Below are positions 1-8,969 of a stretch of DNA of 64,000 bases, piece by piece. The position numbers and the translations under genes are program-made. The notes under the pieces were generated by a model. The model did not search any database. It worked only from the letters and a program-made list of their open reading frames with translations, and was not told the origin of the DNA. The stretch is from positions 186,001-250,000 of the forward strand of contig NZ_JAHXZR010000006.1 of assembly GCF_019740315.1 (NCBI RefSeq), read 5' to 3'. The first letter of the stretch is position 1. Each line of letters opens with the position of its first letter. The stretch is from Oceanobacter mangrovi (GTDB lineage Bacteria; Pseudomonadota; Gammaproteobacteria; Pseudomonadales; Oceanobacteraceae).

Positions 1-978
1 TTCGGGCTGTTTGAACTGCAGTTACCGGCTTTTTTGCGCAACCGTCTGAATCAGCTGAGCCAACGTCAGCAAGGTGGTCAGCTGGTGAGTGTGGCGATCA
101 TGGGATTTCTGTCGGCGCTGGTGGTGTCGCCCTGCGTTTCTGCGCCATTGGCCGGGGCACTGATTTACCTCAGTACCACCGGCAATGTGCTGATTGGGGC
201 CAGCGCCCTTTTCGTACTCGGCATCGGCATGGGCTTGCCCTTGCTGATCATCGGCCTCAGTGGCGGCAAATGGTTACCCAGGGCAGGGGCCTGGATGATA
301 GTGATCCGGCAGTTTTTCGGCGTCGCCATGCTGGCAGTTGCCATTGCCTTGCTGGCGCGGTTTTTACCAACTTCTATCAGCATGCTGCTGGCCGCAGTGC
401 TGGCGATTGGCAGCGGTATTTATATGGGCGCACTGGAAGCCGCTGCCGGGGGCATGGCCCGCCTGATCAAAACACTTGGCGTCCTGCTGTTGTTGGTGGG
501 TATTGGCTGGCTGCTGGGTGCAGCCCGTGGCAGCAATAACTGGTTGCAGCCGCTCGCCAGCCCGGCCGGCTCTGCCAGCAATATGGTGAATAATCCACTG
601 CGCCAGCCGGGGGCTGTCAGCGTTCCGGTGTTCGAATCCCCCGCCGCCCTGCTGGCCAGTGTGCGTGACAGCGGCGACCAGCGCCCGCTGTTACTCGATT
701 TTGCCGCCGACTGGTGTACCAGTTGTGTCGAAATGGACGAGCTGTTACAGCAAGCGGAGGTTCAGCCGGGGCTGCAGCAGTATCAGTTGCTGCGCCTCGA
801 CATTAGCAACAGTACCGCCGAACAACGCCAGTTGATGAGCCAGTTGGGCATCTTTGGCCCGCCAGCGCTGCAGATGCTGGACACGGCTGGCAAGTCACGC
901 GGGCCTGCCATGCAAGGGCTGCCAACCACAATCGAATTGAAAACCTGGCTGCAGCAAGGAATACAGCAACAGCCGTAG
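1..978 (+). CDS. dsbD: Thiol:disulfide interchange protein DsbD, C-terminal part (5' end outside window)
   Basis: The reading frame is open from base 1 and begins FGLFELQLP, which is the middle of DsbD, so the start lies upstream. What is left is the second half of the membrane beta domain, with about five hydrophobic helices including the conserved SPCVSAPLAGAL segment carrying one of the membrane redox cysteines. It is followed by a periplasmic thioredoxin-like gamma domain with the active site WCTSC. DsbD carries electrons from cytoplasmic thioredoxin across the inner membrane to periplasmic partners such as DsbC and cytochrome c maturation proteins. The gene converges on the chemoreceptor gene downstream with only 4 bases between the stops. 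Confidence 0.9.
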   Translation, partial: FGLFELQLPAFLRNRLNQLSQRQQGGQLVSVAIMGFLSALVVSPCVSAPLAGALIYLSTTGNVLIGASALFVLGIGMGLPLLIIGLSGGKWLPRAGAWMIVIRQFFGVAMLAVAIALLARFLPTSISMLLAAVLAIGSGIYMGALEAAAGGMARLIKTLGVLLLLVGIGWLLGAARGSNNWLQPLASPAGSASNMVNNPLRQPGAVSVPVFESPAALLASVRDSGDQRPLLLDFAADWCTSCVEMDELLQQAEVQPGLQQYQLLRLDISNSTAEQRQLMSQLGIFGPPALQMLDTAGKSRGPAMQGLPTTIELKTWLQQGIQQQP

Positions 979-982
979 CCGA

Positions 983-2299
983 TTATTTTTTTACGCTGTC
1001 GGTAAATACCGACACCGCGTCCATCGCCTGCTGCACGCCGTCGCGGATTTCAACAATCACCTGCTCGGCTTTGCTGGCCAGCTCCACACCGCGTTGGGCC
1101 TGCTGCTGACAACGATTCATGGCGGCGATGGAGTCGTCTGTGCCAGACTGAATTTTGCCCACCATCTCGGAGATTTCACGGGTCGATGCACTGGTGCGAG
1201 CAGCCAGCTGACGAACTTCATCCGCCACCACCGCAAATCCACGTCCCTGATCACCGGCGCGGGCAGCTTCAATCGCAGCATTAAGTGCCAGCAGGTTGGT
1301 CTGGTCAGCGATGCCGTGAATACTGTTAAGAATGGTGGTGATTTTTTCGGTTTGCTGCCCCAATGCGGCAATGCTCTGTGCGCTACCCGTCACGCTATCG
1401 GCAATCGTATGCATTTCGCTGGCCGCGTCCTGAATAATAACGGCACCCTCACGCGCCATTTTGTCAGTATCGACCACCAGCTCATAAGCCCGGACAGCCC
1501 GTCTTGAACGTTCAGTATCCTCTTCCACACGCGGGGTAATATCGGTCGCGAACTTGATAACACTTTCGACCTTTCCATCCGCACCATAAACCGGTCCGTA
1601 ATGGGCTTCCAGCCAGACAGAACGTCCGCGACTGTCGATTCGCTCAAAGAGGCCAGAAAAACTTTTTCCTACCGCCAGGTCATTCCAGAAGCGTTGATAA
1701 CTGTCCGATTCCACCTGACTGCGAGGACACAAGATGCTGTGATGCTTGCCCTTGATGTCTGCCAGCTTGTAACCCATGGTTTTGAGAAAGTTATCGTTGG
1801 CAGTCAGAATCACGCCAGCAACAGTGAATTCAATCACCGCTGTCGAACGATTCAGGGCATCCATTCGCATCAGAGTTTCGTTGGTACGGGTGACAAAACC
1901 GGTGATGTCCGTTGCAAATTTAATGATAGATACAGGTTTGCCCTGCAGATCCAGAACCGGGTTATAGGTCGCTTCCAGCCATAGTACAGAGCCGTCCTTG
2001 CGAACCCTTTCAAACTTGCCCGAAATCACCTCTCCTCTGCCAGCTCGCTCCCAGGCACGCTGATACTCCGGAGAGTTATAAACTTCGGGGCGGCAGAAAA
2101 TACGATGATGCTTCCCCACAATATCTGACAGCTGATAGCCGGTCGCCCGCAGAAACAGCTCATTGGCGTCACGCACTGTGCCATCAAGGTCAAACTCTAT
2201 TACCGCCATTGAACGACGAATAGCGGCGTTGATTGAAGCATCACGATTGGCTTTGTCTGACTGAAGCTTGTCAGTACCGGTCTTGCGGAAAAAAGACAT
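983..2299 (-). CDS. Soluble PAS-PAS methyl-accepting chemotaxis protein (BdlA/Aer-like)
   Basis: A 438-residue chemoreceptor built of two tandem PAS domains (about residues 20-135 and 140-260) and a C-terminal signalling domain. The two PAS domains resemble each other closely: both have the pattern GKHH-I-C and end in S-IKFATDIT. The signalling domain carries the hallmark hairpin tip [20 protein letters not shown]. No transmembrane segment is present, so it should sit in the cytoplasm and sense an internal signal such as redox state or oxygen via PAS-bound cofactors. Its layout matches BdlA of Pseudomonas, which controls biofilm dispersal. The methionine at 2299 (MSFFRK) is chosen over an upstream TTG at 2314; neither has a strong ribosome site. 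The ligand is unknown. Confidence 0.88.
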   Translation of the reverse strand: MSFFRKTGTDKLQSDKANRDASINAAIRRSMAVIEFDLDGTVRDANELFLRATGYQLSDIVGKHHRIFCRPEVYNSPEYQRAWERAGRGEVISGKFERVRKDGSVLWLEATYNPVLDLQGKPVSIIKFATDITGFVTRTNETLMRMDALNRSTAVIEFTVAGVILTANDNFLKTMGYKLADIKGKHHSILCPRSQVESDSYQRFWNDLAVGKSFSGLFERIDSRGRSVWLEAHYGPVYGADGKVESVIKFATDITPRVEEDTERSRRAVRAYELVVDTDKMAREGAVIIQDAASEMHTIADSVTGSAQSIAALGQQTEKITTILNSIHGIADQTNLLALNAAIEAARAGDQGRGFAVVADEVRQLAARTSASTREISEMVGKIQSGTDDSIAAMNRCQQQAQRGVELASKAEQVIVEIRDGVQQAMDAVSVFTDSVKK

Positions 2300-2449
2300 A
2301 CCCTGGCCACCCAATTCACGGCTGTTTTCTCATACTAGACCAGCATCAGGCCGCCACTGCGTTTGGTGACCTCAGCCGGATCGAAATGAGAGATATGTCA
2401 GTTAAGTCAGCCAACTCCCGGCACCAAAGCCCTGGAACCAGCGTTCGAC

Positions 2450-3511
2450 TCAGATTCTGCGGGCGCTCCAGAACGCAATCAGCTTCGGCGCCAACCAGTG
2501 CGAACAGAGTCCACCAATCGCACCAATCAGGCTGCCGAGGGAAATATCCAGCAAGCGGGTAAACACCAGCTCATCAGTTTGCAGGCCATGACTGGCAACG
2601 CCAGCAAAAATCACCGTTAATGGCGTGATAAACACCACCGCATAACCATAGTTACGCACGATCAGGGTTTCGATACAGAAGCTCAGTACCACAATCGCGG
2701 CCGACAAGGCCCATGGACCCTCCAGATACTGGAACAGCACCCAGGCCAGGCACATCCCCACCGCCGTACCACTGATGCGGTGAATCTTGCGCAGCCAGAC
2801 CATCCGCATATTGGCTCCCTGCATAATCGCCGCACAGGAAATCGGCACCCAGTAGGGGTTGTGCATCCCAATCAGATGGGCAAACCAGAAACCGCCGCCA
2901 ACAAACATCCCCATGACAATCGAGTTGGCCACCAGTTTGTGTAGCTGGGCACCGACAATCGGTTCAACCAGCTGATCCGGTTCCTCCCCCTTGAACATCA
3001 GCGCATACACGAAGGCCAACAGCAACGAACTCATACTGCCGAGCATCAGCAGACCCAGCCGTTCGGGAATCGCTGCCGGTTCAAACGGGATCACAGTGGC
3101 AATCGAGGCGACCATAATAAAAAAGAAATTGCCCGGCGGGGCGACCCGGAAATACCCGGTAAACAGGCTCACCAACGTCGCCGTAACCGCCAGCGTCAGT
3201 GCCGACACCGCCGGATGCACACTGCCCAGCAGCCCCAGACCAAAACAGAAAGCAAAACCAATCGCTGCCGTCGACAGCGTCAACATGCGCTTCGGCAGAC
3301 TGGTCGGAATCAGATACATGACGATGGTGCCACCCATGGTCGCCATCAGGCCATGCTGGAAATCCCCCAGCAGTGCACCGATCAAGGCGGGCATGGCCAT
3401 ACAAATGGCAATCAACAATGGGTAACGAAAGGGTCTTTTGGTTGGTGCCAGGCCGTATAGCTGATACCAGAAAGAAGGACTGTTCCGGAAGGACGAGTTT
3501 GAGGACGGCAT
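2450..3511 (-). CDS. FUSC-family inner-membrane protein (putative aromatic acid or related exporter)
   Basis: A 353-residue protein with about ten hydrophobic segments in two blocks (roughly residues 30-170 and 190-335), each followed by charged loops. The second block has the WVPISCAAIMQGANMRM-type segment that resembles the fusaric-acid-resistance-like (FUSC) membrane domain. FUSC proteins are thought to export aromatic acids or to be parts of larger efflux systems, but this one lacks the large cytoplasmic domain of AaeB and the substrate cannot be told. The start at 3511 is chosen because CAGGAG lies just upstream; an in-frame upstream ATG at 3532 lacks this. It follows the Tag-like gene on the same strand, separated by a terminator. 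Confidence 0.7.
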   Translation of the reverse strand: MPSSNSSFRNSPSFWYQLYGLAPTKRPFRYPLLIAICMAMPALIGALLGDFQHGLMATMGGTIVMYLIPTSLPKRMLTLSTAAIGFAFCFGLGLLGSVHPAVSALTLAVTATLVSLFTGYFRVAPPGNFFFIMVASIATVIPFEPAAIPERLGLLMLGSMSSLLLAFVYALMFKGEEPDQLVEPIVGAQLHKLVANSIVMGMFVGGGFWFAHLIGMHNPYWVPISCAAIMQGANMRMVWLRKIHRISGTAVGMCLAWVLFQYLEGPWALSAAIVVLSFCIETLIVRNYGYAVVFITPLTVIFAGVASHGLQTDELVFTRLLDISLGSLIGAIGGLCSHWLAPKLIAFWSARRI

Positions 3512-3533
3512 GAGGCTCCTGCGATTCAGCAAC

Positions 3534-3559
3534 TAAAAAACCAGGGCTCCAGCCCCGGT
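3534..3559 (-). terminator. Rho-independent terminator of the Tag-like gene
   Basis: On the minus strand a nine-pair stem (ACCGGGGCT / AGCCCTGGT, one G-U pair in RNA) with a two-base loop is followed directly by six to seven T residues. It lies just after the stop of the gene ending at 3575 and before the FUSC gene, so the two are probably separate transcripts. Confidence 0.8.
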
Positions 3560-3574
3560 GTTATTGATGCGCGG

Positions 3575-4270
3575 TTATTCGTTCAGAGCTTCGGCATACA
3601 CCTCGCCACATGAGCGGGCCAGCATCTGACTGATGTAATTCAGCGACTCGCCGGTTTCATCAAGCCACTGATTGAGAATTGGCTGAAATTCAGTCCAGGC
3701 CTTACGAGACGACGGCGCTCGTTCCACGACGCCAAATTCCTTCAAGGCCTTTTCCACAGCAGGCGTCGGAATAAAACTGTCGACCCCCATGCGGCGTAAC
3801 CAGATAGCACCGGTTTTGCCACCCAAACGATCTCCGCGCTGCTGCAATTCTAGCAGGTGTTCGCCGAATTCCCGATTGCGCCAGCCGGAAAAATATGATC
3901 CGACTGAACCATATTGCTGACCCAGCTCACTCAAAAGCGCTGCATTGGCGCGAAAGGCCTTGATTTTCGGCCAGTGCTTGACGATGGTGCCGCTGGCCAT
4001 CTTGTCCTCTAGCTGCTCGTCCGACAGCCCGGCCACATAGTCTGGCTGAAAACCACCAAAGGCGACCTCAAAGGCAGGCCACTTGCGATCCACCTGCTCC
4101 CAATTAAAACCCGCCTGCATCACAATACGGCAAGCTTCGGACAACCAGCGGTCGTCCGGAATGGCAGCCACATCTTCGGCCAGCGCAGGAAATTGCAGCA
4201 TTGCCTTGAGCGCTTCCATACCGCCATGACGCATGGCTGCCTGGTCTTCAATCTGGCCAAATGAAATCAT
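3575..4270 (-). CDS. DNA-3-methyladenine glycosylase I-like protein (divergent Tag family)
   Basis: A 231-residue helix-hairpin-helix glycosylase-like protein. Similarity to Tag is clearest in the middle and C-terminal part (FNWEQVDRKWPAF, then KIKAFRANA, then GGKTGAIWLRRMGVDSFIPT), where the family forms its DNA-binding fold. Tag removes 3-methyladenine from DNA in base excision repair. The N-terminal Cys and the His/Cys ligands that bind zinc in E. coli Tag are not visible here, so this may belong to a zinc-free branch or act on a different lesion. The start at 4270 is preceded by AAAGGAAGG at 6 bases, better placed than the ATG at 4276. A terminator follows. Confidence 0.72.
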   Translation of the reverse strand: MISFGQIEDQAAMRHGGMEALKAMLQFPALAEDVAAIPDDRWLSEACRIVMQAGFNWEQVDRKWPAFEVAFGGFQPDYVAGLSDEQLEDKMASGTIVKHWPKIKAFRANAALLSELGQQYGSVGSYFSGWRNREFGEHLLELQQRGDRLGGKTGAIWLRRMGVDSFIPTPAVEKALKEFGVVERAPSSRKAWTEFQPILNQWLDETGESLNYISQMLARSCGEVYAEALNE

Positions 4271-4432
4271 TCTCATCCTTCCTTTTGCTCGCTGAAAATG
4301 CCGCCCAAAGGCAAGCGCTGGCACTCGCCAAACCCTGAATGTACTGCCCGGATGGATTGACGTCCATGCCCGCGCGGACAGAAACTGGCGCTTCTGTTAT
4401 GGTCATTGATTGCCAATTTGAACTGCGTCCAC

Positions 4433-6859
4433 ATGAACCCGGTATCTGTCCGCCATCTGTGTGAATTTGCTGCCCGGTCCGGCAGCCTCGACTTCCGCTA
4501 CACACCAGCCCCGACAGCACTGGAAGGCATGCAAGGCCATCAGTGGTTACAAAGTCAGTACACCGGCTACAGCGCCGAGTTTCCCCTGAGTGGCGAATTT
4601 GCCGGGGTATCCCTGCGGGGCCGATCCGACCTCTGCAAACTGGCCGAAAATGTTACATCCAGCCAGCCTGAAAACCACGATCCTGCCTCTATTGCAGCCT
4701 CAACAACTACCGTCAGCGAGCTGATCGAAATCAAGACCTTTCGTGGTCGCCTGGAGCGCATCAATCCCGGCCAGCGCGACTTGCATTGGGCCCAGCTGCA
4801 AGTCTATGGCGCCATGCTATGCCAACAATATGGTCTCAAGCAGGTGTTGCTGACCCTGGTTTATCTCAACGTCGACAACAAAAGCCAGCACCCGGACAGC
4901 CAACTCTTTACGCCGGCCGAACTGTTCGAGGAAGCCCAACAGATTTGCCAGCGCTGGTATCAATGGCAGCAACAGGAGCAGGCCCACCGCCAGCAGCGCA
5001 ATGACTTTCTGCAGCAACTCCGGTTTCTGGACACAGGTTTTCGGGCCGGCCAGAAAGACCTCAGCGAAACCGTTTACAAGGCCACCTGTTTACAGGCTCG
5101 CTTGCTGCTGGAAGCTCCGACCGGACTCGGCAAAACCCTCGGGGTGATTTTCCCGACCCTCAAGGCCATGCCGCGCCAGCAGATCGACCGGCTGTTTTTC
5201 CTCACCGCCCGCACCACCGGCCGTCAACTGGCGCTGGATTCACTGGCACAACTGCTGCCCCCGACCAATCCTGCGCCGATTCGGGTGCTGGAACTGATCG
5301 CCCGCGAAAAAGCCTGCGAATACCCGGACAAGTCCTGTCATGGTGAATCCTGTCCTTTGGCTGACGGCTTTTTTGATCGCCTGCCTGACGCCCGCCAACA
5401 AGCCGTCGAGCGCCGCTGGCTGAATGCTGGCGAGGTTAAAAAAATCGCCGCCGCTCACCACATTTGCCCATACTTTCTGAGCCAGGAACTGGCCAAATGG
5501 TCGGACCTGATTATTGGTGATGTAAACCACTATTTTGATGACAGCGCCTTGCTGCATGCGCTGACGGTTGAACACCAATGGCGCGTCAGTGTGCTGATTG
5601 ATGAAGCACACAACCTCATCGACCGCGCTCGTGGCATGTACAGCACCCGGCTGGATCAGCAGCAATTTGATGAACTGCGCAAACCCGGTCGCGCCCGTGG
5701 AGGCCTGCGCCCGGCGTTACAGGAAGTGCAGAAAGGCTGGCAGCAGCTGGAAGAATTTATGTTTCCTGAGCCCGCTGCCTTTGCTCACCTTGAGACAACC
5801 CTGGCAGAACAGCCAGGCGATTCAGCCACATCAAACGACGAGAAAGATAACGGTATAAAATCCAGATTTTCAGACGAGCTGCCAGACTTCCTGACTCGCC
5901 CGATCAGTAATCTGGCGGCCATGCTGGCAAAAACCCTGGTCGATACACCCGATGATCCACACCTGCAGCAAGCACTGTTCGCCTGCCTGGGTTTCAGTCG
6001 ACTGGCAGAGCGTTATGCCGCACATTCCGTTATTGAAGTGGGCCGTGAGCAATACGATAGCGGTCAGTTATGGGCCAGCCAGCAACTCAGCCTCACCATT
6101 CACAACCTGATTCCGGCCGACTTTCTGCGCCCTCGCTTTGAAGATGCCTGGTCGGTGGTGCTGTTTTCCGCCACTTTACAGCCATCCGAGTATTACCGCG
6201 ATCTGCTTGGCCTGCCGGAAGACACGGTCGATATCCAGGTCAGCGGGCCGTTCCATAAACGCCAGCTGCAACTGGCCTTCCCGGACATCAACACCCGCTA
6301 CGCCCAACGCGAAGCCAGCATCGACAAACTGGCACTGACATTGCTGCAAAACCACCAGCAACGGCAGGGCAATCATCTGGTGTTTTTCAGCAGTTTCAGT
6401 TACCTGCACGCGGTCGCTCGTGCCATTGGCCAACTGGATGCGCGCCTGAAAATCCTCAAGCAACAGTCTGATATGAGCGAACGCCAGCGCCAGGGCTTTA
6501 TCCGCAAATTCCGCCATCAGCGCGGTTTACTGGCGTTTGCGGTATTAGGCGGGGTGTTTTCAGAAGGCATTGATTTACCCGGTGACGAACTGATCGCAGT
6601 GTCGGTGGTAACACTGGGTTTGCCACCCGCCGACCGCTTGCACAAGATTCTCGAACAACGCATCAAACAGCGTTTTGGCGAACAACATGGCTGGAATTAC
6701 ACCTGGCTCTATCCGGGTATGCGCAAGGTCGTTCAGGCTGCCGGGAGGCTGATTCGCACCCCCGAAGATTTTGGCTGGATCGACCTGATCGACCCCAGAT
6801 TCAGTCGCCCGGAAGTGCGGGCGCTGTTACCCAAATGGTGGTTTGAAGAGCACGGCTAA
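4433..6859 (+). CDS. PD-(D/E)XK nuclease-XPD/DinG-type Fe-S helicase fusion
   Basis: An 808-residue protein. Residues about 1-170 look like a RecB/Cas4-type nuclease domain: GRSDLC, then ELIEIKTFRG, then a Q-x3-YG motif. Next comes a superfamily 2 helicase of the DinG/XPD class. Walker A is APTGLGKTLG, the DEAH box is VLIDEAHNL, and four cysteines (EKAC, KSC, ESC, HIC) lie between them where XPD-type helicases bind a 4Fe-4S cluster. The C-terminal motor has FFSSFSYLH and the motif VI-like QAAGRLIRTPED. It should unwind 5'-tailed DNA during repair or recombination. The start at 4433 (MNPVSVRHLCEF) is chosen by fit to the domain; an in-frame TTG lies at 4406. It faces away from the Tag-like gene, sharing its 160-base upstream region. 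Confidence 0.87.
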   Translation: MNPVSVRHLCEFAARSGSLDFRYTPAPTALEGMQGHQWLQSQYTGYSAEFPLSGEFAGVSLRGRSDLCKLAENVTSSQPENHDPASIAASTTTVSELIEIKTFRGRLERINPGQRDLHWAQLQVYGAMLCQQYGLKQVLLTLVYLNVDNKSQHPDSQLFTPAELFEEAQQICQRWYQWQQQEQAHRQQRNDFLQQLRFLDTGFRAGQKDLSETVYKATCLQARLLLEAPTGLGKTLGVIFPTLKAMPRQQIDRLFFLTARTTGRQLALDSLAQLLPPTNPAPIRVLELIAREKACEYPDKSCHGESCPLADGFFDRLPDARQQAVERRWLNAGEVKKIAAAHHICPYFLSQELAKWSDLIIGDVNHYFDDSALLHALTVEHQWRVSVLIDEAHNLIDRARGMYSTRLDQQQFDELRKPGRARGGLRPALQEVQKGWQQLEEFMFPEPAAFAHLETTLAEQPGDSATSNDEKDNGIKSRFSDELPDFLTRPISNLAAMLAKTLVDTPDDPHLQQALFACLGFSRLAERYAAHSVIEVGREQYDSGQLWASQQLSLTIHNLIPADFLRPRFEDAWSVVLFSATLQPSEYYRDLLGLPEDTVDIQVSGPFHKRQLQLAFPDINTRYAQREASIDKLALTLLQNHQQRQGNHLVFFSSFSYLHAVARAIGQLDARLKILKQQSDMSERQRQGFIRKFRHQRGLLAFAVLGGVFSEGIDLPGDELIAVSVVTLGLPPADRLHKILEQRIKQRFGEQHGWNYTWLYPGMRKVVQAAGRLIRTPEDFGWIDLIDPRFSRPEVRALLPKWWFEEHG

Positions 6860-6871
6860 CTACAACAGGAA

Positions 6872-8068
6872 TTAAACCGGCAAATGCGGTAGCGGAAAAC
6901 CCAACTCCCGATGAGGAGCCGACCAGTTAAACAGATGAGATCCTGAAATCCAGGTTCCCGGAACAACTGCGCCGCGCTGCCATTCACCCGCCGTCTGGCC
7001 CAACAAGCGGTCGCGAGCGGCAACCTGGGTGGGAATCTTCAGAAACGCCGGATTACGACCAAAGCTAACGATAAACACAGCCTGGTCAGCACTGAGTGTC
7101 ACACCTCTTGGCGTCTCCAGCGGATAAGCATTAAGTAATCTGCGCTGATGCAAATCCCACAGGGTGATCATATTGCCGTCGGGATGGGTTACCAGCGTCA
7201 CACCGGTGGGCTGATGCGTCACCAGACTCAGCGCTTCACCGAACATACGACCAACTACATCAAGCGGCTGCTGCACCGACTGCATGGCTTCACCATCCGG
7301 CATCAGGCTAACGCCACCAAGACCTCCCTGCTCAAGACCGATGCGCGGCGCCGATAACACTACCAGGCTACCATCTTCCTCAATTTCAAGATGGCCTGTA
7401 TTCAGCTTGTCATTGGTCAGCTCGATACGTTCAAGCAAGCGACGGGTTTTAACGTCTACAAAGGTGACGGATGGCTGCTCACCTCCCAGTCCACCACCGG
7501 CATTGGTGATCGCCAACACTGCACCGCCCTGAATCAGTTTGCATTCGTGCGGTTCCTTGCCATAACTGGGAAATTCACCCAGATACTCCAGAGTGGCCGC
7601 ATCTCTGACGGCAATTACGCCATCCCGTTGATCAAGCCAGGTTTCAGTGTTGTAAATGACGGAATTATCGGCCGCATAAACGCCATGTCCGTAGAAATGA
7701 CGCTCAGGGACCGTGGCTATCTGACGGCTGATCGCCATCGCGTTGAGGTCAACCTCACAGGCGTGAGGCCCTTTCTTTTCGAACACCACCAGACGGTCAG
7801 GCATTTGTGGGTGCCAGTCGATACCGTGGGGCAAAAAACTCATGGCCAACTGCTGACTTTTCTGTGTAGCCAGGTCAACAACCGACAGCACATAACGCAG
7901 CTGACCCGTGTTTGCATCGAGGTATTTGCCACCACCCAGAATCCGGTCGCTGGCGTTCACACTACATCCGTTGAGTGCCAACCCGGGCAGGCCCATCGCT
8001 GCTGCCGCACCGGCCAGTTGTTTACAAAATTGGCGACGGTTTGCCCGTATGTCGAGGTTCGGCATCAT
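6872..8068 (-). CDS. DUF1513 family protein, Tat-exported beta-propeller-like
   Basis: A 398-residue protein beginning with a twin-arginine signal (NRRQFCK, then a hydrophobic stretch to about residue 32), so it is probably exported folded to the periplasm. The rest is rich in short beta-repeats (LSVVDLATQ, ITLWDLHQRRL, VRDAATLEYLGEF), consistent with a seven-bladed propeller as in the DUF1513 family, whose members usually sit next to iron-uptake lipoproteins. None of those partners are seen here. AAGGA precedes two adjacent ATG codons; the first at 8068 is used. It converges on the helicase gene with a 12-base gap. Function unknown. Confidence 0.75.
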   Translation of the reverse strand: MMPNLDIRANRRQFCKQLAGAAAAMGLPGLALNGCSVNASDRILGGGKYLDANTGQLRYVLSVVDLATQKSQQLAMSFLPHGIDWHPQMPDRLVVFEKKGPHACEVDLNAMAISRQIATVPERHFYGHGVYAADNSVIYNTETWLDQRDGVIAVRDAATLEYLGEFPSYGKEPHECKLIQGGAVLAITNAGGGLGGEQPSVTFVDVKTRRLLERIELTNDKLNTGHLEIEEDGSLVVLSAPRIGLEQGGLGGVSLMPDGEAMQSVQQPLDVVGRMFGEALSLVTHQPTGVTLVTHPDGNMITLWDLHQRRLLNAYPLETPRGVTLSADQAVFIVSFGRNPAFLKIPTQVAARDRLLGQTAGEWQRGAVVPGTWISGSHLFNWSAPHRELGFPLPHLPV

Positions 8069-8268
8069 AAATAGCATCCTTGCGGGGCCTGCGGGCAAAG
8101 TAGCCTGCAGGGGTGTGTTGCAATTGGCCAGATTCTGACATCCGCTGTTGCCAGTCAGAACTGATAATTCTATCCATGAAACCCTATCAGGCCCTTCGGC
8201 TAATCGCTAGTTTCTTCAAACAAGCTGCGGCAAACCCGGCGCCATCGTCGCTGCGTCCAGCGCGGCCA

Positions 8269-8967
8269 CTAGCAGCCTTGTCCGGCAAGATCCTGAAGCA
8301 GTGCAGCAACATCCGTATAGGCACCAAAAATTCCGCCTTCGCGTTCCATGCTGGCAAATACGGAATCATGTAGCGACTGGCTGGCGGCACCACAGGCATC
8401 CCGAATCACCAGACAGTCGTAGCCACGGTCGTTGGCGTCGCGCAGGGTCGATGACACACAGACGTCCGTAGTAACTCCCTGAATGATCAGTTGTTTGATA
8501 CCTCTGGCCTGCAGCATATGCCCCAGATCGGTGGCGTAGAAGGCGCTGTTACCCGGCTTGTCGAGCACCAGCTCCCCTGCCATCGGCTGAAACTCGTCGA
8601 TCATGTCGCAGCCATATTCACCGCGAACCAACAGCCGTCCCATTGGCCCCGGCATACCGGGGGCCGCGCCCAACCGCTCGCCTTTGAGGCGCTTGTTGGG
8701 ATTGAGATCGGCCAGATCCGGACGATGGCTTTCACGGGTCATAATCACCGTCATGCCGAGCTTGCGCGCCAGCTCCAGCATTTGTTTACCGGGTTCGATT
8801 GCCTGTCGAACGGACGTCAGGTCTTCCCCCAGCGACTGGAAATAGCCACCATCGGCGAGAAAATCCCGCTGCATATCGATCACGATCAAGGCAGTTTGAG
8901 ACGCTTGCCAGCGGCCTGCCAACGGCCATGGATACGGCACCGATTGCGGAATGGCATCAAGCACCAT
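8269..8967 (-). CDS. Isochorismatase-fold cysteine hydrolase (biuret/ureidoacrylate amidohydrolase-like)
   Basis: A 232-residue hydrolase with the family's catalytic triad: Asp in LIVIDMQRDF, Lys in LDKPGNSAF, and Cys in GVTTDVCVSST, the last preceded by the usual cis-peptide pair. The N-terminal extension (PYPWPLAG) is typical of the branch holding biuret amidohydrolase and related C-N amidases. AGGAGA stands 7 bases before the ATG. It lies 2 bases after the stop of the substrate-binding protein gene, so the two are almost surely cotranscribed. A sensible job is intracellular hydrolysis of an amide or ureide brought in by that transporter. The exact substrate is not determined by sequence alone. 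Confidence 0.82.
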   Translation of the reverse strand: MVLDAIPQSVPYPWPLAGRWQASQTALIVIDMQRDFLADGGYFQSLGEDLTSVRQAIEPGKQMLELARKLGMTVIMTRESHRPDLADLNPNKRLKGERLGAAPGMPGPMGRLLVRGEYGCDMIDEFQPMAGELVLDKPGNSAFYATDLGHMLQARGIKQLIIQGVTTDVCVSSTLRDANDRGYDCLVIRDACGAASQSLHDSVFASMEREGGIFGAYTDVAALLQDLAGQGC

Positions 8968-8969
8968 GA

